This document shows, piece after piece, positions 19,825 to 31,843 of a stretch of 64,000 nucleotides of DNA; the stretch's first letter is position 1, and each line of letters starts with the position of its first letter. Source of the DNA: Heloderma charlesbogerti (Eukaryota > Chordata > Lepidosauria > Squamata > Helodermatidae); contig JANEZZ010002364.1 of assembly GCA_026122225.1 (NCBI GenBank), positions 1 through 64,000 of the forward strand, written 5' to 3'. Position numbers and translations under genes: made by a program. The notes below the pieces were generated by a model that was not told the DNA's origin, ran no database searches, and saw only the letters and a list, made by a program, of their open reading frames with translations.

Positions 19825-20950
19825 AACTACTCTGAGTTTCTTGGAAGAAGCACCACAATATAAATATAATAAATATGCAACACATCTGCCAAAGGAGGAT
19901 ATTGCAGATGCTATTAAGTTGTGAACTGGACCCAATATTTCACAAAAGGATCACTCTCCAGAAAGGGAAGAATGTGTGTGTGTGTGTGTGTGCGTGTGCG
20001 TGCATGTCAAACTGGCTGCCATTAAGATAAAAGAGCAAAGCATCCAAAATTCTATCCATTGACAGTGAATAATGGATCCATGAAAATGAATATATTCATA
20101 TAATATTTTGTCTTGATTTTTGTCTTCGAATGTTTAGATGTGCCTAGCAAAGTCTTATCTTTTAAACCATAGATTTTCATCAGCATGCCATTCACAATGG
20201 CCCATCTCAATTCAGCAAACTGTTTTTAATAAGTAACCTAAGGAGATGCTTTACTACTGAAACAATACATAGCTCAGATTAAACAAAATATTTACAATCA
20301 TTGTGTTTCTTTAACCTCTTAAATCAGAGCCATATGCGTTGGTCTGGAATTCAAAATAAATTTCTTATGTTTCCAATCAATTCAGTGAAGGACACCATGC
20401 TTTTGTGGCAGGCACCATATACCCCCTCCCCACAATGCCTCAGAACAAAAGTGCATCTAGGGTTTTGTGGGGAAAGAAAATGGCAGGGCCACTGGCACTG
20501 GGCAGTGAGTTCTGATAGTAAAACTATGTTTAAAACCCACCACTGCTACTGTTCAAAGTAAGCTTTCCTTCAAACCAGGTGCTAATTTTTCTGAACTCAA
20601 TTTATTTATTAATAATACTTACATACCACATAATATAATAAAATCTCTAAGCAGACCCCAGTAACACCCCCACACACACATTTGAGGGCCTGAACTCATC
20701 CCCCCCCCGAAAATGCCAACATTCTAATTTCAGCAATTCGCATCTTGACTCCAAACTTAGCAAATTGTCCTCTCTGAGAGAATTTGAATTAGCATGCAAC
20801 ATCAGACTTCTTCCCAAGGTTTGGAGCCTCTGCCGAAGTGTGTTGGAATGGACATCAGGCCTTACCCTTTGATAACTAATGGATTGGCAGGCTAAGGGAA
20901 ACCTCCTAGTCCAGTTCTGTAAGCAGCAGGAGGCCAAGGATTTCCTTTAA
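19825..20950. other. No recognisable gene; (GT)n at about 19974-19996
   Basis: Only a short GT/GC alternating run is evident. Open frames up to 96 codons on the minus strand (20647-20937) match nothing I recognise. Confidence 0.45.
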
Positions 20951-20956
20951 GTTGAT

Positions 20957-20959
20957 TAT

Positions 20960-21022
<63 letters not shown>

Positions 21023-21058
21023 CATACATACATACATACATACATACATACATACGTA
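20957..21058. repeat. (CATATA)n followed by (CATA)n microsatellite
   Basis: About ten CATATA hexamers, then about ten CATA tetramers. Confidence 0.95.
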
Positions 21059-22919
21059 TATAACCACCTCAGCTGTTCTTGCCTGCTAGTCTAGGAAAAC
21101 AGAGCATAGGAGGAGGGAACGTTAACATAATATAGCTTGTAAGGTGTATGAGAAGACATTAGATTTTTCCCAGTAGTGGCAAAGGAAAATTAAAACCTAT
21201 TCAAGTATTCTTGCTTACAGGATTGAAGTGAGAAGAGGAGGAGGGCTGCACTTCTGGCCACACCCCTGTTGGGGGGCCCTCCCTCCCACCATCCCCATGT
21301 TGGGGTGGTACCACTGTAATGGGGCAGAATCTGTATTTAGGACCTGCACAATCAGGATCCTAGTTACATAGAATCCTGATTGTACAAATCCTAAAGAGAA
21401 AAGGAATCTACCTGCATAGAGCAGACTTCCCTCTACAGATGCCCCCTCCCATGCACCGTGGGGGATGGAGGCCACAGGCTTCATTCTGCTCTCCCCTTCA
21501 TGTGGTTGTGATAATCACTTGAAGAAGAATACCCAAACGTGGCTTTAACATAAAAAGAAAACAGTGGCAGATTCTGGGAATGCATCCTAACGATGTCAAA
21601 AACATTAATATGCATCCTTTTAGAATAAACTGAAGTGGCAGTTCAAGGAATATCATTGGGGGGGTCACACACCAATGATGGGAAGAATTGGGGCTGCCAG
21701 GGGGCAGGGGACCCAAGCTGGAGCCAAAAGTGGGTGAGAACAGAGCAGAATGTAGTAGCTACCCCTTTTTGGCAACATCCTTGACTATCTCTCTCCTTCT
21801 CTCCTCTTCATCATCGATTCATTCTCTCACACACAAACAAACCCCATTTCCTCATCCATTCACACACACAGAGAAACATGCACCTGTTCATCAATTATCC
21901 ATTGTCATTCTCTTTCTCCTTCTCTCTCTTTGTTCCCCTGTCTCTCTCCCTCTCCTCCTTCCCTCTTCTCTTTTTCACACACCATGTATTCACAGTTCAC
22001 ACACAGAGAGAGAGACAGGCAGACAGACACAAGAAAGTGAAGCAATTAATCCATCATTCTCTCTCTCTTTCTCTCTTAGGGTTGTTGCAGGTGCCCAACT
22101 GGGTCTGGGAGGCTGGCAGACTCCCCTGCACTCGACCTCCCAGACCACGCTTGCTGTGCTGTGGGGTGATGGACCTGGCTGCTGAGAGCCCCAGAGCTCA
22201 GTAGCACCAGGGATCAGCTTCCCCCTCACTGTAAGCTGCCAACCTGCACTGCCAGTGCCACAGCTTCCTTCTCCCACTGCCAGCTTGGCTACCACACAGC
22301 GGCAACAGTGCTGGTGGGGCAGGAGAACAACGAAGGGATGGGCAGAAGAGGACAGGTGAGCAGCCCCTCTCCTCCTCTCCCCATCCTGGCTACCGTGGTG
22401 GCAGTGGTGCTGGTGGGGCAGAAGGACTTTCCAGGCCCATCCACTTGTATTTGTCCTTCATTGCCCATCCTCCTTTGCAGAGGTAAATGTTAATGTAAGA
22501 TGGGGGCTCTTGTTTGCTGTAAATCTACCATTGCGGAAACAGTCCTTTAGGGCCACTGTTGTGCGCAACAGTAGACTTACAAAAAACAACAGCCACCATC
22601 TTGAGTTGAAATGGCTGCTGCAAAGGAGGATGGGTGTAGGAAAGACCTACACAAGCCAGGCCTGGACACAAGTGGAAGGGTTGCCAAGCCCTCCAGGGTC
22701 TCACACAGCCTGGCTCGCCTGGGCATCCACCCCTACTCTCTCTCTCTCTCTCTCTCCCTCCCTCTCCCCCCTCTCTGTCTCTCTCTTTCACACACATGCC
22801 CCTCCCTTCTCTTCCTCTTCCTCTTCCCTTATCTGCTGTCAAAACACTACATGTGATGTTTCAGTAGCCACTATAAAATTGTATCAAGGTAGAAATTCAA
22901 TGATACTACTGTTCCTTTC
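21059..22919. other. No recognisable gene; CT-rich tracts
   Basis: CT-rich stretches at about 21783-22080 and 22735-22800 give serine/leucine-rich frames that are composition artefacts. A 165-codon frame (21688-22185) runs through such a tract with CACACA and CTCTCT repeats and shows no domain. Confidence 0.5.
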
Positions 22920-23000
22920 TATTACTTATTAAAATATTTATATATCATCTTTCAACCTACAGGGCCTCTAAAGCAGTGTATGACAAATTATAACAACAAA
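22920..23000 (-). mobile_element. Possible LINE/SINE tail fragment
   Basis: TTAAAATATTTATATATCATCTTTCAAC...AGTGTATGACAA is reminiscent of the TTTATATACCGCCTTTC...TTCACA tails of reptile LINE/SINE elements. Highly decayed. Confidence 0.3.
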
Positions 23001-24782
23001 ACAATTTAAATCGTGGAAGAGCAATCCTTAAACCCCCAAGAGAATGGATTTAATTATCAACCAAATTAAAATGATCAAATAGGTTTTAGAGACCTAATAG
23101 AAATGTAAAAATACTTATCAAACCACAACTACTGGCTTTCAATATTACAGAAGTCAGTATTTGCATGCATTTTCAATAGTTGAGAAATGATAATCAAGGA
23201 CAGCCACTGAAGGGAGAAGAACCCACAAAATGGTGAGAGGTGTGGCTCTACAGAATATTCTGCCATTTCAATGTTTGGACCTCAAATTAACCCCTTGTGA
23301 AAGAAGAGTACTCATATTCTTTCTGTTGTGTTCATTGTTATTGCTTCCCCTGCTTCAGTGGAACTCATTCTTTTGTGAATACTTCTAATTCTTTTTCCTA
23401 GATTAGTGTCATGGAAGATCCAGGTCAATCAGAGATCACATTGTGAATGGAATGATTTTATGATATGCCATAACACATTTGGCTATAGCATTGCTGAGTC
23501 CAAAGTAAGCCAATATAGAGCAAGGACTTATTGGATCAGTCACGTGGGTGATTCCAGATTGATGGATGCTGTCATGATGCTGCAAAGCCAATCAGATCTT
23601 TATGATGACATCACATCACCGGGGGCAACCAAAGGTAGTCTAGAGAGAAAGAGAGAGTGCATGAGAGGGAAATGAGTAAGCAATGAAATAAATAAGGGCA
23701 ATAAAATGAATAAGCAAACAATTTTGAAAGTGTGTCCAAAAATATCTCCAAAAGAGATGGCAATTTTTGTCACTGAAATACAGTGAGCCATTTCAGTTCC
23801 GCTCTAGAGAGAGGTTATAAGAATTTGGTTTTGTTCTAGAGAATAAACAGGTATTAAGATGTGTGTTATTCCTAATTTTCAAGTGATGAATAAGGTGTAA
23901 ACTGGCATAACTTCGAAAGCCATTTGTCATTTCTTTGTGTCACTCTTTTGTTTAAGCTTTCATACAAAAGTTTGCCTTTCATCCCAAAGCAAGATGAGAT
24001 TTATGATATAAATATATCTTTAAAAGGTCAAAATGCTGAGACAGATCTTTCATTCCCTGAAGGACAAATCTCTAGATCTGTTGCAAAAAAAATAAAAAAA
24101 TAAAAAAAATCTGTGGCAAGAATTCATGCAGCTCTGCTGAAAAGCTGACAGATATGACTCATGCTGTCTACCTAATAAAAGATCTAAACTGAAATGTCAA
24201 GAACAATTTAGAATATGCATGGGTGAGACTCCATCATCTTATACATACTGAAAGGAACCTCTGTCTATGGAGTATTAATGACTGTCTTGTGTGCATGCAT
24301 ACCAGAGAGATAATAGAGAGGGATTTATAGTTCTTTGCACCAACAAATTCAGGTTGTCAGATGGTGACTGTTGTGCCACTGCAATTTCATGGTCCACACT
24401 GTTGTACCCAAAGTGTGACTTGACTCGGGGTCTTACATCAGCACAAATCCATGTGCAACTGTACTGGCAACAATCAAGGCATGTCGCAATGCAATGATGT
24501 TGTTACACAGAACAGGAGGAGAGGGACAGTGGAAGAGGTATGAAAGGGAGATGACTAACCAAAGTGACATTGAAATGCATGGCTGCATATATCTGGTACA
24601 ATCTGCCCAGCTATACAAGTAAACAAATAAAATAAGGGAAGACATTTAATATTACGCAACCACAACTAAGAAGAAGCATAGCATGGTGGACTGGAAATAC
24701 CTTTCATAGTTTGCACTAGGTGCTGCCATAGCCATTGACAGAAGTCAAATAAGTGCGCAATTTAACTTGAGTTCTACAAAGT
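23001..24782. other. No recognisable gene
   Basis: AT-rich sequence with no conserved open frame or repeat that I can name. Confidence 0.5.
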
Positions 24783-24790
24783 GTTGTGGC

Positions 24791-25240
24791 TAGGGATGTA
24801 TGAGAAATTTGTTTTAGTCCATTTTTGGTCAGGATTTACCCACTTCACACCTTCTGGGTTGAGCATGGACTCAGACACAATCTATGGTCAAAATCCATAC
24901 ATTTCCAAGCTTGCAATGTGATTCACGGACCCTGAAAATGCATTTGACAGCATGAATGCATACTAACAATGTGCATTACAAATGAGTACTTTTGAAAAAA
25001 TTTGAAATATATATATACACAAATACACTTTAATCCATGGGAGAAGGCTGCATACATTTCAAAGATGAGCACAATTGATGCATATGTTTGGAAAAATCTT
25101 CACGAAAATGCATACAAATTTTCATGCAAAAAGAAAGAAACAAAGCTCACAATCTGATATGCACTCAAGTCAGAATGAGCTTCAGGATGGAATTCAGAGA
25201 ACTTTGGTAAGCTCGAGTTCTGCTCATTCACACATCCCTA
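24791..25240 (+). mobile_element. AT450 element, about 450 bp
   Basis: TAGGGATGTATGAGAAATTTG at left (21-base start of the family) and CATTCACACATCCCTA at right. The interior contains GCATGGACTCAGA, TCCAAGCTTGCAATGTGATTC and repeated AATGCAT words. Flanks GTTGTGGC and GTTAAGAC agree at 5 of 8. A GTAAGC motif faces outward at 25207. No transposase frame. Confidence 0.75.
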
Positions 25241-25282
25241 GTTAAGACTGGGAAAATATGAACTTAGTCCACACTCTCATAA

Positions 25283-25415
25283 TATTAGCTTGTTTTTTCA
25301 CCTCCCAATGTTTTGGCCACAACTCCCATCATCTTTCACCATTGGCTATGTTGGCTAGAACTGATGGGAGTTGTAGGCCAAAACATCAGAAGGACCACAA
25401 GTTGCCCACCCTTCC
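25283..25415. mobile_element. CAACTCC-type hairpin MITE
   Basis: AATGTTTTGGCCACAACTCCC faces GGGAGTTGTAGGCCAAAACAT around the centre CATTGGCTATGTTGGCTAG. Members at 17425, 44046 and 48225. Confidence 0.75.
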
Positions 25416-26077
25416 AGTATGTGCTGATCTTTGAAGAAGTGTTTCTTGTCCTCCTTGCTGAACTAAATCATCTGAAGAGGTGAATTACACAAGGGGCTTC
25501 ATCTGTAAGTTAAAAAGCTAGATCATTGTAGCTTTCAGAAAGCAGTTTGGCTTCAAATCTACCATACAATAGAAATGTTCAATGGCTTGGTTCCCACACA
25601 CTTGAGAGTGCTTCTCCAAATATGAATCCAGTGCATCAGTTAGGCTCAAGGATAATAGCATTGCTCATAGATCCTTCAAAGAAGGAAGAGATGTGAGTGT
25701 TTTGATGCTGGGGTGTAGCCAGACTAGGAAACCAGCAGGATGGAGAACAGGAAGCCTGAGACTGACAGTCTAGCAGGCAGAAGAATAAAACCCAAAGGTT
25801 GTGCCCAATTGACCTGACCTGGAAACATTTATGGCCCAACAGTTCAGGGGAGACCAAAGGTTTTTCTGGGTGGGTGGAATCTGGCAAGATGTTGCCTTCC
25901 TAGGAACTATTGAATCTACAGCTCCAAGTGGCTCACCACAAGGGGAAGCAGAGCACAGATCCAAAGATCCTTAGTGCCAACCCTAATAGCTCCTGATGAT
26001 GAGCCAGAACCTTTTCAATTGTAGCTGTCCTTCTTTGACATTAATCTGCTTCTGAGGAACCTCTAGCGTAGTGACTT
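25416..26077. other. No recognisable gene
   Basis: Nothing supported. Confidence 0.45.
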
Positions 26078-26133
26078 GGACTCGATGGCCTTGTAGGCCC
26101 CTTCCAACCCTACTATTGTATGATTCTGTGACT
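26078..26133 (+). mobile_element. CR1 LINE 3'-terminal fragment
   Basis: GACTCGATGGCCTTGTAGGCCCCTTCCAACCCTACTATTGTATGATTCTGTGA is the characteristic end of CR1 elements in birds and reptiles, including the decayed ATTCTATG-type tail. Confidence 0.8.
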
Positions 26134-26164
26134 TATGGTGTGATGTATTTTAGGGCCAAATGAA

Positions 26165-26225
26165 GTGTTATGGGAGTTGTGTTGCTTCAGCTGTTGGGTG
26201 GTATAGAAATGTAATAAATGCAATA
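26165..26225 (+). mobile_element. LINE/SINE tail fragment
   Basis: GCTTCAGCTGTTGGGTGGTATAGAAATGTAATAAATG is the plus-strand form of the tail described at 4259. Confidence 0.6.
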
Positions 26226-26629
26226 GATATGAAATCTTCTCTTCCTTCTGTCTTTTGAGTAATGTCTAGTAACCCAAGATGTATGATGTGATGTCCTGTG
26301 CTCAGAGTTTATCTGCCCACTGGTCTTCTTCATTGCTGCAGCTTGCAGAGGGCAGGGGAACTCTGAAGATACTGATGTAACATCACACATCTTTTACCAG
26401 CCATTGCATGATTGCTGCTCCCAGTGTCAATCATGAATCCGTCATTGTATCTGTTGTGGCTCTTAGATATGAAGGGAAGAGGTAGGTGCAAATCTGCAAT
26501 CTTTCTAGGTAGCTTTGGGCAAATCCCAAAACAAAAGCTCATTTTTCTCTGCATCACTGATCTCGCAGGGTTGATCTGAAGAGAAAATGGAATTGCCCAT
26601 GTATGGTGTTCTAAACTCTTTGGGTTGTA

Positions 26630-26706
26630 CCCAACATTAGTCTAATTTAAGTCCTATTCATTTCAATGGGTCTACTCTAAGTAGGACTAACATTGGATAT
26701 GGCGCT
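26630..26706. mobile_element. Small palindromic repeat
   Basis: GTACCCAACATTAGTCTAATTTAAGTCC faces GTCTACTCTAAGTAGGACTAACATTGGATA. A second copy in longer form lies at 48911-49050. Confidence 0.6.
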
Positions 26707-26869
26707 TTAGAAGGAGGGCAGGGTATAAAGTGAACAATAAATAATAGCATATAATACATAACAGGAACATCACATGGATTTTGCAAGCTGAGAAGAACGG
26801 TGTGTGGCAACTGTCATGTTTTCACTGTGATATGTTACTGCAGTTATATTCTATTACTTTAGTTTATAA

Positions 26870-27100
26870 CATTTGCATACTGCCCAATAAATGACATTAT
26901 CTGAGTGGTTCTCGATAAACGTTTAAAACCATATACAACTGTAAAATAGAAAGGAGAAGTGAAACGTTAACACAGCAGAGCTAAAACATTAAAGGACCTT
27001 AGGCCTACAAGTTAAAATGCCTGGAAAAATAAAAATAAAAAAGTCTTCACCTGGCATTGAAATGAGATAGGATGGGTGCCAGGCAAGTTGTCTAGAATGT
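26870..27100 (-). mobile_element. Degraded LINE/SINE-tail repeat, minus strand
   Basis: CATACTGCCCAATAAATGACATTATCTGAGTGGTTC followed by AACATTAAA...AAGTCTTCACCTGGCATTGAAA...GGTGCCAGGCAAG matches the better preserved copy at 32697-33250. Confidence 0.55.
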
Positions 27101-28645
27101 TCACATCAAGCAGAATAGATACATTTGAATAAATGCAGAAATACAGAAAATAGACACCACTGACAGCAGTATCTCTCAAGATGAAGCGGACGTAGGTCAG
27201 TTGAATTTGTCCCGCATGATGGCTTCATAAATATGGAAGTTTTTTATGTGGTCTTTTGAGCTACTTAGTCACAGTTCATTCTTTTTCATTGGGAATAAAT
27301 GACAGCTCTTACAGAGGAGAGAGATGCTGGGCAACATGCGTAGCTTCCTTTCTCCATGTTTCCCTTTAGGAAGCCACTAAAAGCAGCCCTAGACATTCCA
27401 TCAAGCGCTACACAGGAAGTGCAAGTGACTCATGTTTCCTGTTTTTGCATGTTCTCTGTAATATTTGAACTGGGAGTTCAGGCAACTCCCCCATGCAGGG
27501 AGAAAACATATTTGAATGTCCACAGCCACTGAAGCAGAGAGACTAAAATGGATTTAGTAGTATGGTGCTCTTCATCACTTACCACCACAGCCCTCTTCTA
27601 TCAGTGTCCACTGTTGGTATGCAAGATACATTCCAAAAACGTAGCCATTATTTTTTTCTACTAAATTCCTCTTTTCAAGACAATTATGTCTTTCCCCCAC
27701 CTCCAATAGCGATAGTAATCAATAGTACTTCTCTTCCAGAGCCAGGTATAGACACATGAGAGTTAAGAAGATTCAAAAAGGCTTAAAGACCATAGTAACA
27801 ATTAACCAAAATCTGCCAAAACTGCATGCAAGGAAACAAGAATTCATCATTACGTAATGAAAACTTGAAGTGAGTTGACAACCCTAAAGGGATTAATTTA
27901 AAGTTTTAATCTCAGTGTGCCCATATTGAGATCTTCAGCCCAATAGTTTCACTCAAAAAACTGGTTGTGGGGTGGAGAAGATACCAGGATACATTGTTGT
28001 GAAGATCTGAGGAAGGGTTTCAACACTGGTTATTTATTTTTAGAGCTGAATCATGTAATCCTAAATGTCTTAACTATTTTGAGTCCAGGAAGGAGAGAGA
28101 AGAAGGGACATACTTTAGTATCTGTTTATAGTTGCACTGCTGAAGCAATGGCATTTTAGTTATAATTCTAGTTTGCACTGTGCTGTCACAACACTGAGAA
28201 TAAATAAACCCCAAAAGTCCACATCACCCTGCAGGCCCAGCCCACTGAAAAGACTCAGAGCTGAATCCATTAATCATAAGTGTCCAGTTCTGCTCCAGGT
28301 TCTGTTTGGCAGGTGCTTGTCAGCATTGCAAAGGCGTTTAGCTCGCAGGCGGCATTTTCCTTGAGATTGCTCTAGTTATACATCTTAGTTTGTTTGTTTT
28401 GCTTTTCAAGCCTGAGTTTCAAATTGATCAGGCAGACATGCAAATCCATGTTGTCAAATTGCTTCTCAGACTTACCTTCTCAGGCTTAGCCCAACCCTGA
28501 TATATGAGATGTGATTTCGTAAAAGCATGACAATAAGCAAAGAAAAGGCACAAGGAAGCACCATCAAAGGTAAGATCAGAATGGAACATGGAAGTTAAGT
28601 TAATATGCCACTGTGGTGGGTTATGAAGTATCAACCTACAGTAAC
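27101..28645. other. No recognisable gene
   Basis: No conserved frame or repeat. Confidence 0.45.
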
Positions 28646-28653
28646 ATACTAAC

Positions 28654-29276
28654 AAGGGCTGTGCAGGGACCCCCCCCCCCCAACATCCACCTGGGGGGTG
28701 ACTTCTGAGGCAGGCCTAATTTACTTTGGGCTGATTCGTGGGTCCCCGGACACACTTCGGTTATGGAGCTGAGGTGGGATTCGGGTGGCTGAATCCTGCT
28801 TCAGGGCCCCCGCTGTCTCCCCTGCCATGACATGCAAGCCCTCAGCTCCTTACTGCGGCCCTTGGGACATGCACCATCAGCCGTTTTCATGTTCCAGGGA
28901 GGAGTCATCATTATCATCATTATCTCTGCTGCTCCTGCCACCACTGTCACCACTGCCAGCTCCATTTACACAGGACCTATTTCTGGAAATACAGGGAGTC
29001 TCCATTTTAAAAATGGTGACCCCCTGGAAAAGGACAGCTGGCAGCATGGGTACTGAGGGCCCAGGTAAGGAACTGGGGGCTGGGGGGAGGTTGTGGCAGC
29101 GTGGCTGGGCTTCTGGATTACTAGTCCAAACCATGCCAAAGTGCTTTGGAACAACTTGACCCACTTTGTGCCGCTTCGTGCTCCCTCGGGCCCCCTCTGC
29201 CTCACCCCGGAAGCAGCAGGAAGTGGCCCGAAGTGCCCCACTTCAGCTTGGAGTTTGGGTTTTGGTCTGAGCACTA
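28654..29276 (+). mobile_element. GX740 element, second copy
   Basis: AAGGGCTGTGCAGG start, GC-rich subterminal regions, a central hairpin around TTTCTGGAAATACAGGG with TTTTAAAAATGGTGACC, and an outward donor GCCCAG|GTAAGG (GT 29065). The left side carries CGCA|GTAAGG on the minus strand (28852-28853). Ends are decayed and flanks do not match clearly. Confidence 0.7.
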
Positions 29277-29465
29277 ACTACCACTAATACAACTACCACA
29301 GTAATGTTCTAACCGCAATGACTTTTCTGAAATGGATGTTAGACTCAATTGTTCCAATCTAGCTATAACAATCCATTCACTGAAACATGCTTCCATGCAC
29401 TGTAGCAGGGGGCACGACCACTGCTGCACATGGGGGAAGAACAAATCTTCCTGCAAACCCGACAT

Positions 29466-29548
29466 TTCTCATGAAGGTTTACCCAGTTCACACCCTCTGG
29501 CCCAAAGATGGACTCAGAGACAACCTGTGGCTGAAGTCCATTTCCAAG
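29466..29548 (+). mobile_element. AT450 element, left part split by PAL7
   Basis: TTTACCCAGTTCACACCCTC...GATGGACTCAGAGACAACCTG...CCATTTCCAAG matches the AT450 interior at 24836-24910. It continues after PAL7 at 31005. Confidence 0.7.
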
Positions 29549-31004
29549 TAGGGTTGGCGGAGAATTTCTCCACGAATCTTTGGGAGGCCGAGCGCTGACG
29601 CATTCAGCCCCCCGAAAGTGTTGGGGAAATTCTCCGCCGGCCCCCCGCCCCCCAGGATAGGACTTACCTTCGACGAATGTCCCTCTCGGCGGCGGGTCCC
29701 GGCAGCGTTTCGGCGGCGTTTCGGCGGGGGCAGGGGCGGTGGCCAGTCTCCCGACCGGCTGCCACCGCCACCATTGCAAAAAAAAAGTAAAGTAAAAAGA
29801 AACAAAACACACCCGTGATAGGCTACGTAATGATTTACGTAGCCTATCATGGCTAGATTTGCAAAGTCAGCTGTGATAGGCTATGTAAATCGTCATGTAG
29901 CCTATCACGGGTGACTTTGAAAAAAAAAAGCGCATACGCAAATGGCGGCACCCATGGGGAGCCGCCATTTGCGTTCCTTATTTGGGCAGGGGTAGTCTAC
30001 GTAAAGATTTACGTAGACTACGGTGAAAATAAGGGTTAGGGATGGCGGAGAATTTCTCCCCGAAACTTCGGGGGGCCGAGCGCCAACTCCGAAATCCTCC
30101 AAACCCCCCCGCCCCCCACACCCCCCCCCGGGAAGGGATTTACCTTCACCGAATGTCCCTCCTGGCGGTGTTCAAACGGGGTGGGAGTGGCAGCTCGTCT
30201 TTCGACTGGCTGCCGCTGCCGCCATTGCAATAAAAGGGGGAAAAAAGCCCCCTGATAGGCTACGTGACGATTAACGTAACGTAATCGTCACATAGCCTAT
30301 CAGGGGGCATTTGTTTTTTGTTTTTTAAACTTTCACGTTCGCGGCGGGGCGAGGTGGAAAGCCTCCTCCCTGGCCTGAATTTCGGCCAGGGCGAGGCGGG
30401 AAGCCTCCCCCCCGGCCTGAATTTTGGCCGGGGCGAGGCGGGAAGCCTCCCCCCCGGCCTGAACTTCACGGGGGGAGCAGCGAAGCGCCTCCCCCCCACC
30501 GCGAACAAGCTTCAGCGAAAGGTAAGGGACTTTCGTCCACCCCTAAGGGCAATGCTATTTGCGTTGCCCTTATTTTTGCCGTAATCTACGTAAATCTTTA
30601 CGTAGACTAGATATACCAAAATAAGGAACGCAAATGGTGGTCCCCATGGGACGCGCTTTTTTTTTCAAAGTCACCCGTGATAGGCTACGTGATGATTTAC
30701 ATAGCCTATCATAGCTGACTTTGGAAATCTAGCCGTGATAGGCTACGTAAATCGTTACGTAGCCTATCACGGGTGTGTGTGTGTGTTTTACTTTTTTTTT
30801 CACGGCCCGGTAGTTGGGACGCTCCTACCCAGCCTGAATTTCACCGGCGAGGGATGGGGCGCCTCCCCCCCGGCCTGAATTTTGGCTGGGCGAGGCAGGG
30901 CGCCTCCCTCCCCCTCGCCTGAACTTCGGGAGGAGAAGCGAAGCGCCTCCTCCCCACCGCGAAGCAAGCTGCAGGACAAGGTAAATCCCTTTTGTCCATC
31001 CCTA
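29549..31004 (+). mobile_element. PAL7: 1,456-bp PAL element containing a second PAL
   Basis: Left end TAGGGTTGGCGGAGAATTTC, right end TTGTCCATCCCTA, flanked by TTTCCAAG on both sides (29541-29548, 31005-31012). Minus-strand donor AG|GTAAGTC at 29666-29667; right donor AAG|GTAAAT at 30981. Without the inner insert (30037-30545) it is about 950 bp: end A, exon-like region, two P1 palindromes (about 29815-29852, 29872-29912), P2, P3, [insert in P4], P3 (about 30575-30612), P2, two P1, end B. Its own target is an AT450 element, giving three nested layers. Confidence 0.85.
30037..30545 (+). mobile_element. PAL7n: short PAL element inserted inside PAL7
   Basis: TAGGGATGGCGGAGAATTTC start, CACCCCTA end. 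It lies within the P4 palindrome of PAL7: host sequence reads AAAATAAGGG to the left and AAGGGCAATGC to the right. Only a shared AAGGG is visible, not a clean 8-bp duplication. The core is a single enlarged palindrome of about 60 bp (about 30248-30308) with GATAGGCTACGTGACG arms. It also carries tandem GAATTT(C/T)GGCCGGGGCGAGGCG units at 30371-30460. Donor AAG|GTAAGG at 30532. Confidence 0.75.
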
Positions 31005-31050
31005 TTTCCAAGCTCACAGTGTGATTCACAGACCCCCAAAAGCTTGCATT
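31005..31050 (+). mobile_element. AT450 element, continuation after PAL7
   Basis: TTTCCAAGCTCACAGTGTGATTCACAGACCC continues the AT450 sequence interrupted at 29548 (compare 24902-24932). Confidence 0.7.
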
Positions 31051-31142
31051 CAACAACAACGCCTTGCAGGGTCTAGGTCCAAGGTACCTCAGGGAGTGCC
31101 TTCTCCCCTACATCCCAGTCCACCACCTAAGGTCCTCTGAGG
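31051..31142 (+). pseudogene. LINE ORF2 C-terminal fragment, first part
   Basis: The frame reads LGPRYLRECLLPYIP then LRSSEV, the conserved segment downstream of the reverse-transcriptase domain in L2/CR1-group LINEs. PAL8 interrupts it; the reading continues at 31844. Confidence 0.75.
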
Positions 31143-31843
31143 TCAGGATGGATGAATCCTTTACCTGGCTTTGCGCAGGGGCATCCGCGGTGGGGGGGAG
31201 GTGCTCTGTCCCTCTCCCCGGAATCCTCCCTGGCCGGCTTCGCTCTGTGGTGGCCCCGCAGAGCCGCTGGCTAGGGCTGTCCGCAGCCGAAGTTCCAGCT
31301 GTGGCCGGGCTGCTGCGGCCACAAATGGAGGCTGTCGTAGCAGCCGCCATTTACGCCCTGCCAGGCTGCTGTGATAGGTTATGTAAGTATTTACATAGCC
31401 TATCATGGTAAAGGCAGCCATGCAAATGGCATAGTGGCCACCATTTGCGTGGCTGCCTTTACCGTGATAGGCTATGTAAATTCTTATGTAGCCTATCACG
31501 GAGAGAGCAGGGACACAAACGGCATAGCGGCTGCCATTTGCGTCCCTGCTCTTTGCCGTGATAGGCTACGAAAATACTTACATAGCCTATCACGGCAGCC
31601 TGGCAGGATGCAAATGGCAGCTGCTATGACGGCCGCCATTTGCGGCCACAGCAGCCAGCCGAGAGACCAGCCACCACTGCCAGAGCCAGAGCTGCCACCA
31701 GAGCCGCCACCTCCGCATCCACCCCAGGTAAGCTTCGTCCCAGGAGGATTCTGTGGGGCGGGAGGGGGTGGGAGGCCATTCCACCACAGGTTTTGGGGGG
31801 CCAAATGCACTGAAATCTGTGGCGGAATTCTCCGCCACCCCTT
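31143..31843 (-). mobile_element. PAL8: 701-bp PAL element inserted in a LINE
   Basis: Decayed ends TCAGGATG and CACCCCTT are flanked by CTCTGAGG (31135-31142, 31844-31851). Four P1 palindromes (about 31370-31407, 31459-31500, 31555-31594 and a shorter form) alternate with P2 hairpins (about 31420-31450, 31513-31545, 31609-31645). Donors: minus CCAG|GTAAAG at 31163-31164 and plus CCCCAG|GTAAGC with GT at 31728. An open frame of 225 codons (31371-32048) crosses the array and runs on into the LINE; it is a chance fusion. Confidence 0.85.
31614..31727 (+). other. First-exon-like open frame in PAL8
   Basis: ATGGCAGCTGCTATGACGG opens 38 codons, proline-rich at the end (LPPEPPPPHPPQ), in phase to CAG|GTAAGC. 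Same PPQ ending as in PAL4 and PAL6. Confidence 0.35.

Noticed and set aside
21688..22185. 165-codon frame as a serine-rich protein
   Set aside because: Composition is dictated by CT- and CA-rich tracts; no domain, and the adjacent frame is equally open.
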